In this document: positions 16,603-23,974 of the stretch, one piece after another | Layout of the letters: the number at the start of each line of letters is the position of its first letter | How positions within the stretch are numbered: position 1 is the first letter of the stretch | NCBI RefSeq assembly: GCF_002777975.1 | Contig: NZ_NGVS01000033.1 | Coordinates: 523,720-574,335, forward strand | Origin: Shewanella carassii | Lineage (GTDB): Bacteria > Pseudomonadota > Gammaproteobacteria > Enterobacterales > Shewanellaceae | Length of the DNA: 50,616 nucleotides | Reading direction: 5' to 3' | Position numbers and translations under genes: made by a program | The notes under the pieces: model-generated | Database searches by the model: none | The model's input: only the letters and a program-made list of their open reading frames with translations | Told to the model about the DNA's origin: nothing

Positions 16603-17004
16603 ATGTTTCGTTGGCCTATCACTGTCTATTATGAAGACACAGACGCGGGTGGGGTGGTTTACCATTCCAACTATTTGAAATTCTTTGAAAGAGCCCGAAG
16701 TGAGTGGCTCAGATCTATGTCGGTGAGCCAAACCGCCCTGTTGCAGCAGGATATCGCCTTTGTGGTACGCCACGCCGAGCTGGATTTCTGCAAGGCGGCG
16801 CGATTTGAGCAGAACCTTTGGGTGGAAACCCGTGTCTCAGAAGTGAAGCGGGCATCTTTGGTGTTTGAACAGCGCCTGGTAGATGCCGAGGGTGAGTGTT
16901 ATTGCGCGGCCAGCATTTTGGTTGCCTGTATTTCACTCGAGCGCATGCGGCCACTGGCCATTCCCCAACACATATTGCAGGAGTTTAAAAAAGGTGGAAG
17001 CTGA
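16603..17004 (+). CDS. ybgC: Tol-Pal system acyl-CoA thioesterase YbgC
   Basis: A 133-residue hot-dog fold thioesterase. The signature YYEDTDAGGVVYHSNYLKFFERAR has the catalytic Asp (in EDTDAGG) and the Tyr/His pair of the YbgC/4-HBA-CoA family. It heads the tol-pal operon as in most gammaproteobacteria. Its last 11 bases overlap the GTG start of tolQ, implying coupled translation. It is thought to act on short or medium acyl-CoA at the inner membrane face, with a still unclear link to the Tol system. Confidence 0.96.
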   Translation: MFRWPITVYYEDTDAGGVVYHSNYLKFFERARSEWLRSMSVSQTALLQQDIAFVVRHAELDFCKAARFEQNLWVETRVSEVKRASLVFEQRLVDAEGECYCAASILVACISLERMRPLAIPQHILQEFKKGGS

Positions 17005-17683
17005 GATTTCGTTTATTGGATTGTTCATGCAGGCCAGTCTGTTGGTAAAACTGGTGATGCTCACCTTATTGTCTCTGTCTATCGCGTCCTGGGCTGTGAT
17101 TATCCAGAGGCGCAAACTCCTGAATGCGGCCAGGCATAATGCCGAACGCTTCGAACAGAAGTTTTGGTCCGGTGTGGATCTCAATCGTTTGTATCAGGAA
17201 CTGTCGGCGCGCCAGGACAGTAACTCAGGGCTGGAAGCCATGTTTGTTTCCGGGTTTAAGGAATATGCCCGCCTGTCGAAACTGAACGGCCGGGTGCCTG
17301 AGGCCATTATGGATGGCAGCTATCGCGCCATGCGGATCTCCCTCTCCAAAGAGTTGGATAAGCTGGAAACCCATCTGCCACTCTTGGCAACCATAGGCTC
17401 CACCAGTCCCTATATCGGCTTGTTTGGGACAGTTTGGGGGATCATGAACTCCTTTATCGCCTTGGGCGCGGTGGAAAATGCCACCCTGGCCATGGTGGCC
17501 CCGGGGATTGCCGAAGCGCTTATTGCTACCGCCATGGGCCTGTTCGCCGCGATTCCTGCGGTTATCGCCTATAACAGATTCTCCACTCAGGTGGAAAAGG
17601 TTGAGACTTCCTACGCCAACTTTATGGAAGAGTTCTCCGGCATATTGCACCGTCAGGCATACAGCGATAAGGAAGCGGTATGA
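16994..17683 (+). CDS. tolQ: Tol-Pal system proton channel subunit TolQ
   Basis: TolQ with TolR forms the proton channel that energises TolA in the inner membrane. The start is taken as GTG at 16994, giving 229 residues (E. coli TolQ 230) and the family N-terminus with FIGLFMQASLLVKLVMLTLL; a frame open further upstream is inside ybgC. Three transmembrane segments are at about 12-38, 128-152 and 165-190. Conserved SPYIGLFGTVWGIM and APGIAEALIATA motifs line the channel. tolR starts inside its stop (ATGA). Confidence 0.96.
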   Translation: MEAEISFIGLFMQASLLVKLVMLTLLSLSIASWAVIIQRRKLLNAARHNAERFEQKFWSGVDLNRLYQELSARQDSNSGLEAMFVSGFKEYARLSKLNGRVPEAIMDGSYRAMRISLSKELDKLETHLPLLATIGSTSPYIGLFGTVWGIMNSFIALGAVENATLAMVAPGIAEALIATAMGLFAAIPAVIAYNRFSTQVEKVETSYANFMEEFSGILHRQAYSDKEAV

Positions 17684-18117
17684 TTCAGGGATATCAGCGC
17701 AAGCGGCGTCGCCCCGTCGCTGAAATCAATGTGGTGCCCTATATCGACGTGATGTTGGTGCTGCTGATCATCTTTATGGTGACGGCGCCGATTGTGACTC
17801 AGGGGGTGAAAGTGGACTTGCCTCAGGGCGAGGCCGAGCCGCTGCCCGCCGACAGCAAGCCGCCTGTGGTGGCCTCTATTAATGCCGAGGGTGAGTATTT
17901 TCTCGACTTGGGTGGCTCACCCAATAATGAAGTGCTGGATCTGGAAGAGATCAGCACCCGGGTCAGCGCCATCATCCAAATGGAGCCGGATCGCCCCGTG
18001 GTGGTTAAGGGCGATCGCGCCATTCCCTACGAGCGGGTAATTCAACTTATGGTATCGCTGCAACATGCCGGCGTACCTTCGGTCGGTTTGATGACAGATT
18101 CGCCAGAGGAGAAGTAA
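17680..18117 (+). CDS. tolR: Tol-Pal system protein TolR (ExbD family)
   Basis: A 145-residue single-pass inner-membrane protein. Basic start (YQRKRRRPVAEINVVPYIDVMLVLLIIFMVTAPIV, in pieces) with the channel Asp in PYIDVML at about residue 24. The periplasmic part ends with KGDRAIPYERVIQLMVSLQHAGV, the conserved ExbD/TolR tail. It overlaps tolQ by four bases and abuts tolA with no gap. Confidence 0.97.
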   Translation: MIQGYQRKRRRPVAEINVVPYIDVMLVLLIIFMVTAPIVTQGVKVDLPQGEAEPLPADSKPPVVASINAEGEYFLDLGGSPNNEVLDLEEISTRVSAIIQMEPDRPVVVKGDRAIPYERVIQLMVSLQHAGVPSVGLMTDSPEEK

Positions 18118-19077
18118 GTGGCTGGGAAATCTGATTTTACTGTCCCCTTTATCATCTCAGCTGTGCTGCATGTAGGGGTTATTGCGATTCTGGCCATGGG
18201 CGTGGACTTTCATGACAAGCCTAAGCCGCAGCCCACCCAGGCGCAGTCTGCGCCTGTGCAGGCCGTGGTGGTCGATCAGCAGAAAGTGGATGACTATGTC
18301 CAGAAGCTGAAACAGGACAAGGCCGCCGCCGAGCGCCGTGAGCGCGAGCGGCAGCAGGAGCTAGACCGCCAGGCCAATGAGGCCAGAAAGGCCCGCGAGC
18401 AGGAGCAGGAACGGATCCGCAAGCTGGAAGCCGAGCGCAAGCAAAAAGAACTGGAGACCCAGAAAGCCGCCGAAGCTGCCAAGGCTGCCAAGCTGAAAGA
18501 GCAGCAGGAGAAAGAAAAGGCCCAGAAGGCGGAAGCCGAGCGTAAGGCCAAGGAGCAACAGCGTAAAGAAGCCGAAGAGGCTGCCTTGAAGGCCGAGCAG
18601 AAACGCAAGGCTGAAGAAGCCGCCGCCAAGAAGGCGGAAGAGGAGCGCAAACGCAAAGAGGCTGAGCGTAAGGCCAAAGAGGAAGCCGAGCGTAAACGTA
18701 AGGCCGAGGAAGAGGCCCGTCGCCGTCAGGAGCAGGAGTTGGCCGAGGCGCTGGCCGCCGAGCAAGCCGCCTTGTCAGCGACCCGCAATCGTCAGGTCAT
18801 GAGTGAAGTCGACCGTTACCGGGCGATGATCACCGCCACTATTCAGCGCAATCTGGTAGTGGACGAGTCCATGCGCGGCAGAGTCTGTAAGGTCAAGGTG
18901 CGTCTGGCCAAAGACGGCTTTGTCACCAACAGCCAGATCATCGAAGGGGATCCTGTGGTATGTCGCGCCGCCAAGGCTGCCATCAACAAGGCCGGGCGTT
19001 TGCCGGTTTCCCAGGAGCCTGATGTGTATCAGCTGATGAAAGAGATTAATTTAGAAGTTAGACCGGAATTCAACTAA
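18118..19077 (+). CDS. tolA: Cell envelope integrity protein TolA
   Basis: TolA spans the periplasm and links TolQR to TolB/Pal. 319 residues: a transmembrane anchor (about residues 7-27, FIISAVLHVGVIAILAMGV), a long Lys/Glu/Ala-rich coiled helix (about 60-225, repeated KAEE/ERKA patterns), and the C-terminal globular domain (VDRYRAMITATIQRNL to the end) with the two Cys of the family (GRVCKVKV and DPVVCRAA). The start is GTG directly after the tolR stop. The skewed Lys/Glu composition produces long false frames on the other strand. Confidence 0.96.
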   Translation: MAGKSDFTVPFIISAVLHVGVIAILAMGVDFHDKPKPQPTQAQSAPVQAVVVDQQKVDDYVQKLKQDKAAAERRERERQQELDRQANEARKAREQEQERIRKLEAERKQKELETQKAAEAAKAAKLKEQQEKEKAQKAEAERKAKEQQRKEAEEAALKAEQKRKAEEAAAKKAEEERKRKEAERKAKEEAERKRKAEEEARRRQEQELAEALAAEQAALSATRNRQVMSEVDRYRAMITATIQRNLVVDESMRGRVCKVKVRLAKDGFVTNSQIIEGDPVVCRAAKAAINKAGRLPVSQEPDVYQLMKEINLEVRPEFN

Positions 19078-19086
19078 GGGAGCCCC

Positions 19087-20412
19087 ATGAAACGAATTGC
19101 CAAGAGTCTTATCTGTTTGCTGGCCGTGCTGGTGCTGCCGGCCAAGGCGGCGCTGGATATAGTGATCACCGAAGGGGTGGACGCCGCGCGTCCCATCGCC
19201 GTGGTGCCTTTTGTTTGGCAGGGCGCCGGGCCTGCGCCAGAGTCGATTTCGGATGTGGTGATGTCTGATTTGACCCGCAGCGGTACCTTCAAGCCTCTGG
19301 ATGAATTGTCACTGGGTCAACGCGCCATCAGCAAGATAGACGAGTTCAATGCCGCCGCCTGGAAAAATGTTTCTGCCGAAGCCGTGGTAATGGGTTATGT
19401 GAAACCTTATGGCGCCGGTAAGTATCTGGTGAGCTTTGACCTGGTGGACTTGGTCAAGGCGCAGATGCAGACTGGTGGTCCTCAGTCCCGCAGCGAGCTA
19501 TTGCTAGATAGCCGCGAAACCGTTATCAGCGAAGCGCAGTTCCGCCAGTATGGCCACAGGATCAGCGACATAGTCTATGAAAAGCTGACCGGGAACCGCG
19601 GCGCCTTTTTGACCCGTATCGCCTATGTGGTGGTCAATCGCGAGGAAAAGAACCCCTACCGTCTGATGATTGCCGACTACGACGGCTACAACGAACAGAT
19701 GTTGCTGCGCTCGCCCGAGCCTTTGATGTCTCCTGCCTGGTCTCCGGACGGGCGTAAGCTGGCCTATGTCAGCTTCGAGAACAAAAAGGCTGAAGTGTTT
19801 GTTCAGGATATCTATAGTCAGAGTCGCACCAAGGTCACCAGTTTCCCCGGTATCAACGGCTCGCCGAGCTTTTCGCCCGATGGGACTAAGCTGGCGGTGA
19901 CGCTGTCCCGAGATGGCCAACCTGAGGTCTACGTGGTGGATATAGCGACAGGTGCGCTCAAGCGGATCACCAATCACTATGCCATTGATACTGAAGCCAC
20001 TTGGTTCCCCGATGGCAAGTCGTTGCTGTTCACCTCAGAGCGGGGTGGCAGGCCCCAGCTATATCAGGTAGAGTTGGCCTCAGGCAAGGTGACCCGCCTG
20101 ACATTCGAAGGCGAGTGGAACCTGGGGGGAACTGTGACCCCTGATGGCCGCAGTATGATTTTCGTCAACAGAACCAACGGTAAATATAATATTGCCCGTA
20201 TGGATCTGCAGACGCGTTTTATGCAGGTTTTGACTTCAACCCGGCTCGATGAATCACCCAGTGTTGCCCCTAACGGCACCATGGTGATTTATGGCACTAC
20301 CTATAACGGCAAGCAGGTGCTGGCAGCAGTATCTGTCGATGGCCGTTTCAAGGCGCGGTTGCCCGTGGGGCAGGGTGAAGTGAAATCACCCGCTTGGTCA
20401 CCGTTTCTATAA
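19087..20412 (+). CDS. tolB: Tol-Pal system periplasmic protein TolB
   Basis: A 441-residue periplasmic protein. Signal peptide (residues 1-20, cut after PAKA), an N-terminal anticodon-binding-like domain (to about 160), then a six-bladed beta propeller with repeated PAWSPDGRKLAYVS and PSFSPDGTKLAVT units. It carries the TolA-interacting N-terminal strand DIVITEGVD. It binds Pal at the outer membrane. 9 bases separate it from tolA. Confidence 0.97.
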   Translation: MKRIAKSLICLLAVLVLPAKAALDIVITEGVDAARPIAVVPFVWQGAGPAPESISDVVMSDLTRSGTFKPLDELSLGQRAISKIDEFNAAAWKNVSAEAVVMGYVKPYGAGKYLVSFDLVDLVKAQMQTGGPQSRSELLLDSRETVISEAQFRQYGHRISDIVYEKLTGNRGAFLTRIAYVVVNREEKNPYRLMIADYDGYNEQMLLRSPEPLMSPAWSPDGRKLAYVSFENKKAEVFVQDIYSQSRTKVTSFPGINGSPSFSPDGTKLAVTLSRDGQPEVYVVDIATGALKRITNHYAIDTEATWFPDGKSLLFTSERGGRPQLYQVELASGKVTRLTFEGEWNLGGTVTPDGRSMIFVNRTNGKYNIARMDLQTRFMQVLTSTRLDESPSVAPNGTMVIYGTTYNGKQVLAAVSVDGRFKARLPVGQGEVKSPAWSPFL

Positions 20413-20433
20413 CTTATATTTCAGAAGGATAAC

Positions 20434-20976
20434 ATGATGGATCTCAACAAGTTGTTTAAGGCAATCGTAATCGCGGCGCCATTACTGGCTCTGGGTGCCT
20501 GTAGCTCAACTTCAGAATCAGAAACGGACGCCAGCGGTTCGACAACTTCCGGCAGTGAGTACGGCAATGCTGCCGGCGGCGTGGAAATCGGGGGCGCCAA
20601 CCCTGTGCTGAGCCCTGAAGAGCAGCAGCGCCTCAAGTTCCAGGAACTGCGTAAAGAACACATCATCTACTTTGATTTTGACCGCAGTGAAGTGCAGACA
20701 GAGTTCGCCGAAATTCTGGAAGCCCACGGTACATATCTGGTTGAACACCCTAACGTACGTGTGTTGATTGAAGGTCACGCTGATGAGCGTGGTACGCCGG
20801 AGTACAACATCGCTCTGGGTGAGCGCCGCGCCAAGGCCGTTGCCAAGTACCTGCAGGGTATGGGCGTACTGCCAAGTCAGATGAGCATTGTTAGCTATGG
20901 TGAAGAGAAGCCTCTGGACATGAACCATACCGACGAGAGCTTTGCCAAGAACCGCCGCGCTGTACTGGTGTACTGA
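20434..20976 (+). CDS. pal: Peptidoglycan-associated lipoprotein Pal
   Basis: A 180-residue outer-membrane lipoprotein. The signal ends at the lipobox LALGAC (Cys22). A Ser/Thr/Gly-rich linker follows. The OmpA-like domain (about 70-180) has IIYFDFDRSEV, LIEGHADERGTPEYN and LGERRAKAV, including the Asp and Arg that bind meso-diaminopimelate. There are two adjacent ATG codons; the first is used here, with AAGGA upstream. It pairs with TolB and completes the envelope bridge during division. Confidence 0.97.
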   Translation: MMDLNKLFKAIVIAAPLLALGACSSTSESETDASGSTTSGSEYGNAAGGVEIGGANPVLSPEEQQRLKFQELRKEHIIYFDFDRSEVQTEFAEILEAHGTYLVEHPNVRVLIEGHADERGTPEYNIALGERRAKAVAKYLQGMGVLPSQMSIVSYGEEKPLDMNHTDESFAKNRRAVLVY

Positions 20977-21002
20977 TCCCGGCGACAGAAGGACACTAAA
21001 GA

Positions 21003-21731
21003 ATGAAGAAAGCCGTTATCATCGCGGCCATGCTTCTGGGAACTGGGGCCGCTTATGCGGCCCCAGCGCCCGTTGAAGATATTGGTGGCGGTTCCAGCGA
21101 AGATCGTATCGCCCGCCTTGAGCGGATCATCAAGGCTCGTCAGCAAGCTGAGTTTGATACCATGCGCAGAATGGATACTCTGCAACAAGAGGTGCTGGAG
21201 CTCAGAGGCCTGACCGAACAGCAAAACTATCAGATCAACCAGATGTTGCAGCGTCAGCGCCAGCTCTATGACGAAATCGCCAACCTGCAAAGTAAGCCAG
21301 CGGCGCCTGCCGTTAGCCAGACTCCATCCAATCTGGTGGCCAGCTCCTCTTTGTCCGAGACCGACAGCTATCAAAGAGCGGTCGATCTGGTACTGAAAGA
21401 GCGTCAGTACGACGCTGCAATCCCTGCATTTCGCGACTTTATCAAGCAGTATCCCAACTCGGGCTTTGCCGATAACGCCAACTATTGGCTCGGGCAACTG
21501 CTCTATAATAAGAATGAATTTACCGAAGCTAAAACCGCTTTTACCAATGTGGTCGATAACTTCAAGGAATCGGGTAAGCGGGCCGACAGCCTGGTTAAAC
21601 TTGGGCTGATTGCCGAGAAAACCGGTGATAAAACGGCGGCAAAGAACTACTATCAGCAAGTGGTGAAACAGTACGCAAACAGCGCTGCAGCAAGGATTGC
21701 ACAGCAGCAACTGGCGGCAATTAAACCATGA
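21003..21731 (+). CDS. cpoB: Cell division coordinator CpoB (YbgF)
   Basis: A 242-residue periplasmic protein. A signal peptide (1-19, AYA cut) is followed by a trimerising coiled coil (about 34-100, rich in Q, L and R) and a C-terminal TPR domain of tetratricopeptide repeats (ALVLKERQYDAAIPAFRDF, YWLGQLLYNKNEFTEA, LVKLGLIAEKTGD). CpoB ties Tol-Pal to PBP1B-driven cell-wall synthesis at the septum. It is the last gene of the operon; no hairpin terminator is visible before the tRNA cluster. Confidence 0.95.
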   Translation: MKKAVIIAAMLLGTGAAYAAPAPVEDIGGGSSEDRIARLERIIKARQQAEFDTMRRMDTLQQEVLELRGLTEQQNYQINQMLQRQRQLYDEIANLQSKPAAPAVSQTPSNLVASSSLSETDSYQRAVDLVLKERQYDAAIPAFRDFIKQYPNSGFADNANYWLGQLLYNKNEFTEAKTAFTNVVDNFKESGKRADSLVKLGLIAEKTGDKTAAKNYYQQVVKQYANSAAARIAQQQLAAIKP

Positions 21732-21796
21732 TTTAACTAAAAAACATCCGCCCAGTTTGTTTTTCATGCAAACGACAAAAAATCGGGAATTTACAC

Positions 21797-21824
21797 TTGC
21801 ATGAGAATCACAAAGCGGTATTAT
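21797..21824 (+). promoter_or_regulatory. Probable promoter of the tRNA-Lys cluster
   Basis: TTGCAT and TATTAT are separated by 16 bases and followed by the GC-rich discriminator AGGCGCCC, a pattern seen at growth-rate-controlled stable-RNA promoters. It lies 45 bases before the first tRNA. Confidence 0.5.
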
Positions 21825-21868
21825 AGGCGCCCTCAGCACGGCACAGCCTGCTGGGGCGAAACTTGAAT

Positions 21869-21944
21869 GGGTCGTTAGCTCAGTCGGTAGAGCAGTTGGC
21901 TTTTAACCAATTGGTCGAAGGTTCGAATCCTTCACGACCCACCA
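21869..21944 (+). tRNA. tRNA-Lys (anticodon TTT)
   Basis: A 76-nt cloverleaf: acceptor GGGTCGT pairing with ACGACCC, D arm with AGCTCAGTCGGTAGAGC, anticodon loop CTTTTAA with TTT, T arm GGTTCGAATCC, and an encoded CCA end. Confidence 0.98.
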
Positions 21945-21971
21945 ACTTCATGTTTCGTAAACCTTTTTAGT

Positions 21972-22047
21972 GGGTCGTTAGCTCAGTCGGTAGAGCAGTT
22001 GGCTTTTAACCAATTGGTCGAAGGTTCGAATCCTTCACGACCCACCA
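21972..22047 (+). tRNA. tRNA-Lys (anticodon TTT), second copy
   Basis: Identical to the first copy over 76 nt, with encoded CCA; the spacer between them is 27 bases. Confidence 0.98.
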
Positions 22048-22066
22048 CTGAATGCTCCATCTGTAT

Positions 22067-22142
22067 GGGTCGTTAGCTCAGTCGGTAGAGCAGTTGGCTT
22101 TTAACCAATTGGTCGAAGGTTCGAATCCTTCACGACCCACCA
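22067..22142 (+). tRNA. tRNA-Lys (anticodon TTT), third copy
   Basis: Identical to the other two copies, 19 bases after the second one. No clear terminator hairpin follows, and the porin gene starts about 220 bases on. Confidence 0.98.
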
Positions 22143-22360
22143 TCCAGAATATCCTCTATAACATCTTAAGTTCGATATTTCCAAACTACGCAGATAATCA
22201 GGCTAATTTAGCTAAAGCTTTTCTACTTTTGTCTTATAGACCTATTGCCAATGTTTCAATTCTGTTAAACATCGGATAGTGCTTCTTGCTAGCTCAATCT
22301 GTTTCGGCTGTTGTGCGCTTTGTCGAATGGATTGGCATAACAACAGGGAGACAATCCAAG

Positions 22361-23530
22361 ATGAAACAAGCAAGACTCACCGGGGTGTGCGCTGCAACCC
22401 TTCTGGCACTGGGCGGTTTGGGGACGGCTCAGGCATCGGCACTGGACAAGACTGACGTGCAGTTTGGCGGCTATCTTAAGGCCGATATCATGTTCAGTGA
22501 TTACAGCAATGGTGCGCCCGACTCCAACAATATTTCACGCCAGTTTTATGTGCCGGGTGCCATCTATGGTGTCGATGGCAACGGCAATCAGGTTGCTGAC
22601 TTCCAGGCTCGGGAAACCCGTTTTAATTTCAAGACGGTAACAGATCTCGATGGTCATACGCTCACCGGTTTTATCGAGCTGGACTTTATGACTCACGCCG
22701 ATGGTGATGAGCGGGTATCCAACAGCTATTCACCGCGCATTCGTCATGCCTTTATCAGCTATGACAACTGGACCATAGGCCAGACCTGGACCACCTTTAT
22801 GAATCCGGGAGCCTTGCCGGAAAACCTCGACTTTGTCGGCGCCACCGAAGGTACTCCCTTTGCCCGTCAGGCGCAGCTGAGATACAGCAATGGTGGCTTT
22901 CAAATCGCCATCGAAAACCCGGAAACCACTATTACTCCCTATGGCGGTGGCAGCCGGATCACCAGTGGTAATGGGGTGATGCCGGATCTTATCGCCCGTT
23001 ATAACTTTAAGACCTCGGGTGGCGCCAGTTTCTCTGTAATGGGGATGCTGAGGCAACTTGAACTGGAGACTCGTATCGCCAATCAGGATATAGACAGCAC
23101 TGAGCTCGGCTATGGCGCCAGCGTGGCCGGGATCATTCCTGTGGGCCGTGATGATATCCGTTTCACCGCCACCTATGGCGAAGGCCTGGGCCGCTATGTG
23201 GCGCTGAACTTTGCCAATGGCGCGGTACTGGATAACAATAACGATCTGCAGGCGATAGAATCCTACTCAGGCTTTGTGTCTTATCGTCACTGGTGGAACG
23301 AGCAGTGGCGCTCAAGCTTTACCTTGTCCGCTTTCAGCGCTGATAACGATGTGTCTCTGACCGGAGGCAGCGCCAACAAGGAATCCTATTCAGGTTATAT
23401 CAACCTGCTTTACTCGCCGGTGAAGGCTCTGACCTTTGGGGTAGAGTATATGTACGCCAAGAACGAGCGGGAAAATGGCACAGATGGGGAACTCAACCGG
23501 GTCATTTTCTCGGCTAAATACGTGCTCTAA
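22361..23530 (+). CDS. DcaP-like outer-membrane porin
   Basis: A 389-residue beta-barrel protein of the DcaP family of trimeric porins. The start at 22361 has AGGGAG upstream and gives a signal peptide (1-26, cut in AQASA); a frame open to 22286 has no support. The mature start DKTDVQFGGYLKADIMFSDYS is typical, and aromatic-rich strands alternate to the terminal strand VIFSAKYVL. Such porins pass small acids or anionic solutes across the outer membrane. Its gene precedes acs on the opposite strand, which would fit a role in uptake of organic acids, but this is inference. Confidence 0.85.
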   Translation: MKQARLTGVCAATLLALGGLGTAQASALDKTDVQFGGYLKADIMFSDYSNGAPDSNNISRQFYVPGAIYGVDGNGNQVADFQARETRFNFKTVTDLDGHTLTGFIELDFMTHADGDERVSNSYSPRIRHAFISYDNWTIGQTWTTFMNPGALPENLDFVGATEGTPFARQAQLRYSNGGFQIAIENPETTITPYGGGSRITSGNGVMPDLIARYNFKTSGGASFSVMGMLRQLELETRIANQDIDSTELGYGASVAGIIPVGRDDIRFTATYGEGLGRYVALNFANGAVLDNNNDLQAIESYSGFVSYRHWWNEQWRSSFTLSAFSADNDVSLTGGSANKESYSGYINLLYSPVKALTFGVEYMYAKNERENGTDGELNRVIFSAKYVL

Positions 23531-23590
23531 CCCTTGTTGCGACCGGGAGCTGTGACTCCCTACTTATGATCCCTATTTATACTCTTAGCC

Positions 23591-23618
23591 AAGCCACCTC
23601 AGGGTGGCTTGCTTTATT
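23591..23618 (+). terminator. Terminator of the porin gene
   Basis: AAGCCACC-TCAG-GGTGGCTT followed by GCTTTATT, about 60 bases after the stop. Confidence 0.7.
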
Positions 23619-23930
23619 CGGTGGCCTAAATATCCAGGCAATGGTGAAATCGGCCTTAAAAGTTTAGGGGCTGTAATATGGTTTTCCTTTATTGCCAAAT
23701 CCCGCCCTCGGGGGTCATCAACGCCATAAGTGAGCTATGACCGATTTCGTTGCTGATTATTGCGTCTAGCTTGCCAAACACTAATTCGCTATTCATGCCA
23801 TTGATAACATGTGAAAAGTCATTCTTCACATGTTAATGCTTCGGGTGCAACAGGAGAGATAATTGAAATGTAGGAGCGGCTTACATAGGTGAACCGTTTA
23901 AGCCGCCCTTGGGGGATCCAAGCTGAAAGT
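23619..23930. other. Gap with two inverted repeats between the porin gene and acs
   Basis: It holds a perfect inverted repeat AACATGTGAA / TTCACATGTT (23806-23834, 9-base loop) and another with arms GCGGCTTA / TAAGCCGC (about 23876-23907). A minus-strand frame of 46 codons (23689-23829, GTG start) runs beside them but lacks a ribosome site and a known motif. Confidence 0.4.
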
Positions 23931-23957
23931 AAAAAAATGCCCCTCCAGGAGGGGCAA
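23931..23957 (-). terminator. Terminator of acs
   Basis: On the minus strand GCCCCTCCTGGAGGGGC is followed by ATTTTTTT, 18 bases behind the acs stop. Confidence 0.85.
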
Positions 23958-23974
23958 TAGGAGGAAGTAAGCTT

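Noticed and set aside
18294..18765. Long minus-strand frames rich in Leu, Ser and Ala opposite tolA
   Set aside because: They arise from the skewed Lys/Glu/Ala codons of the TolA helix; no ribosome sites and no family.
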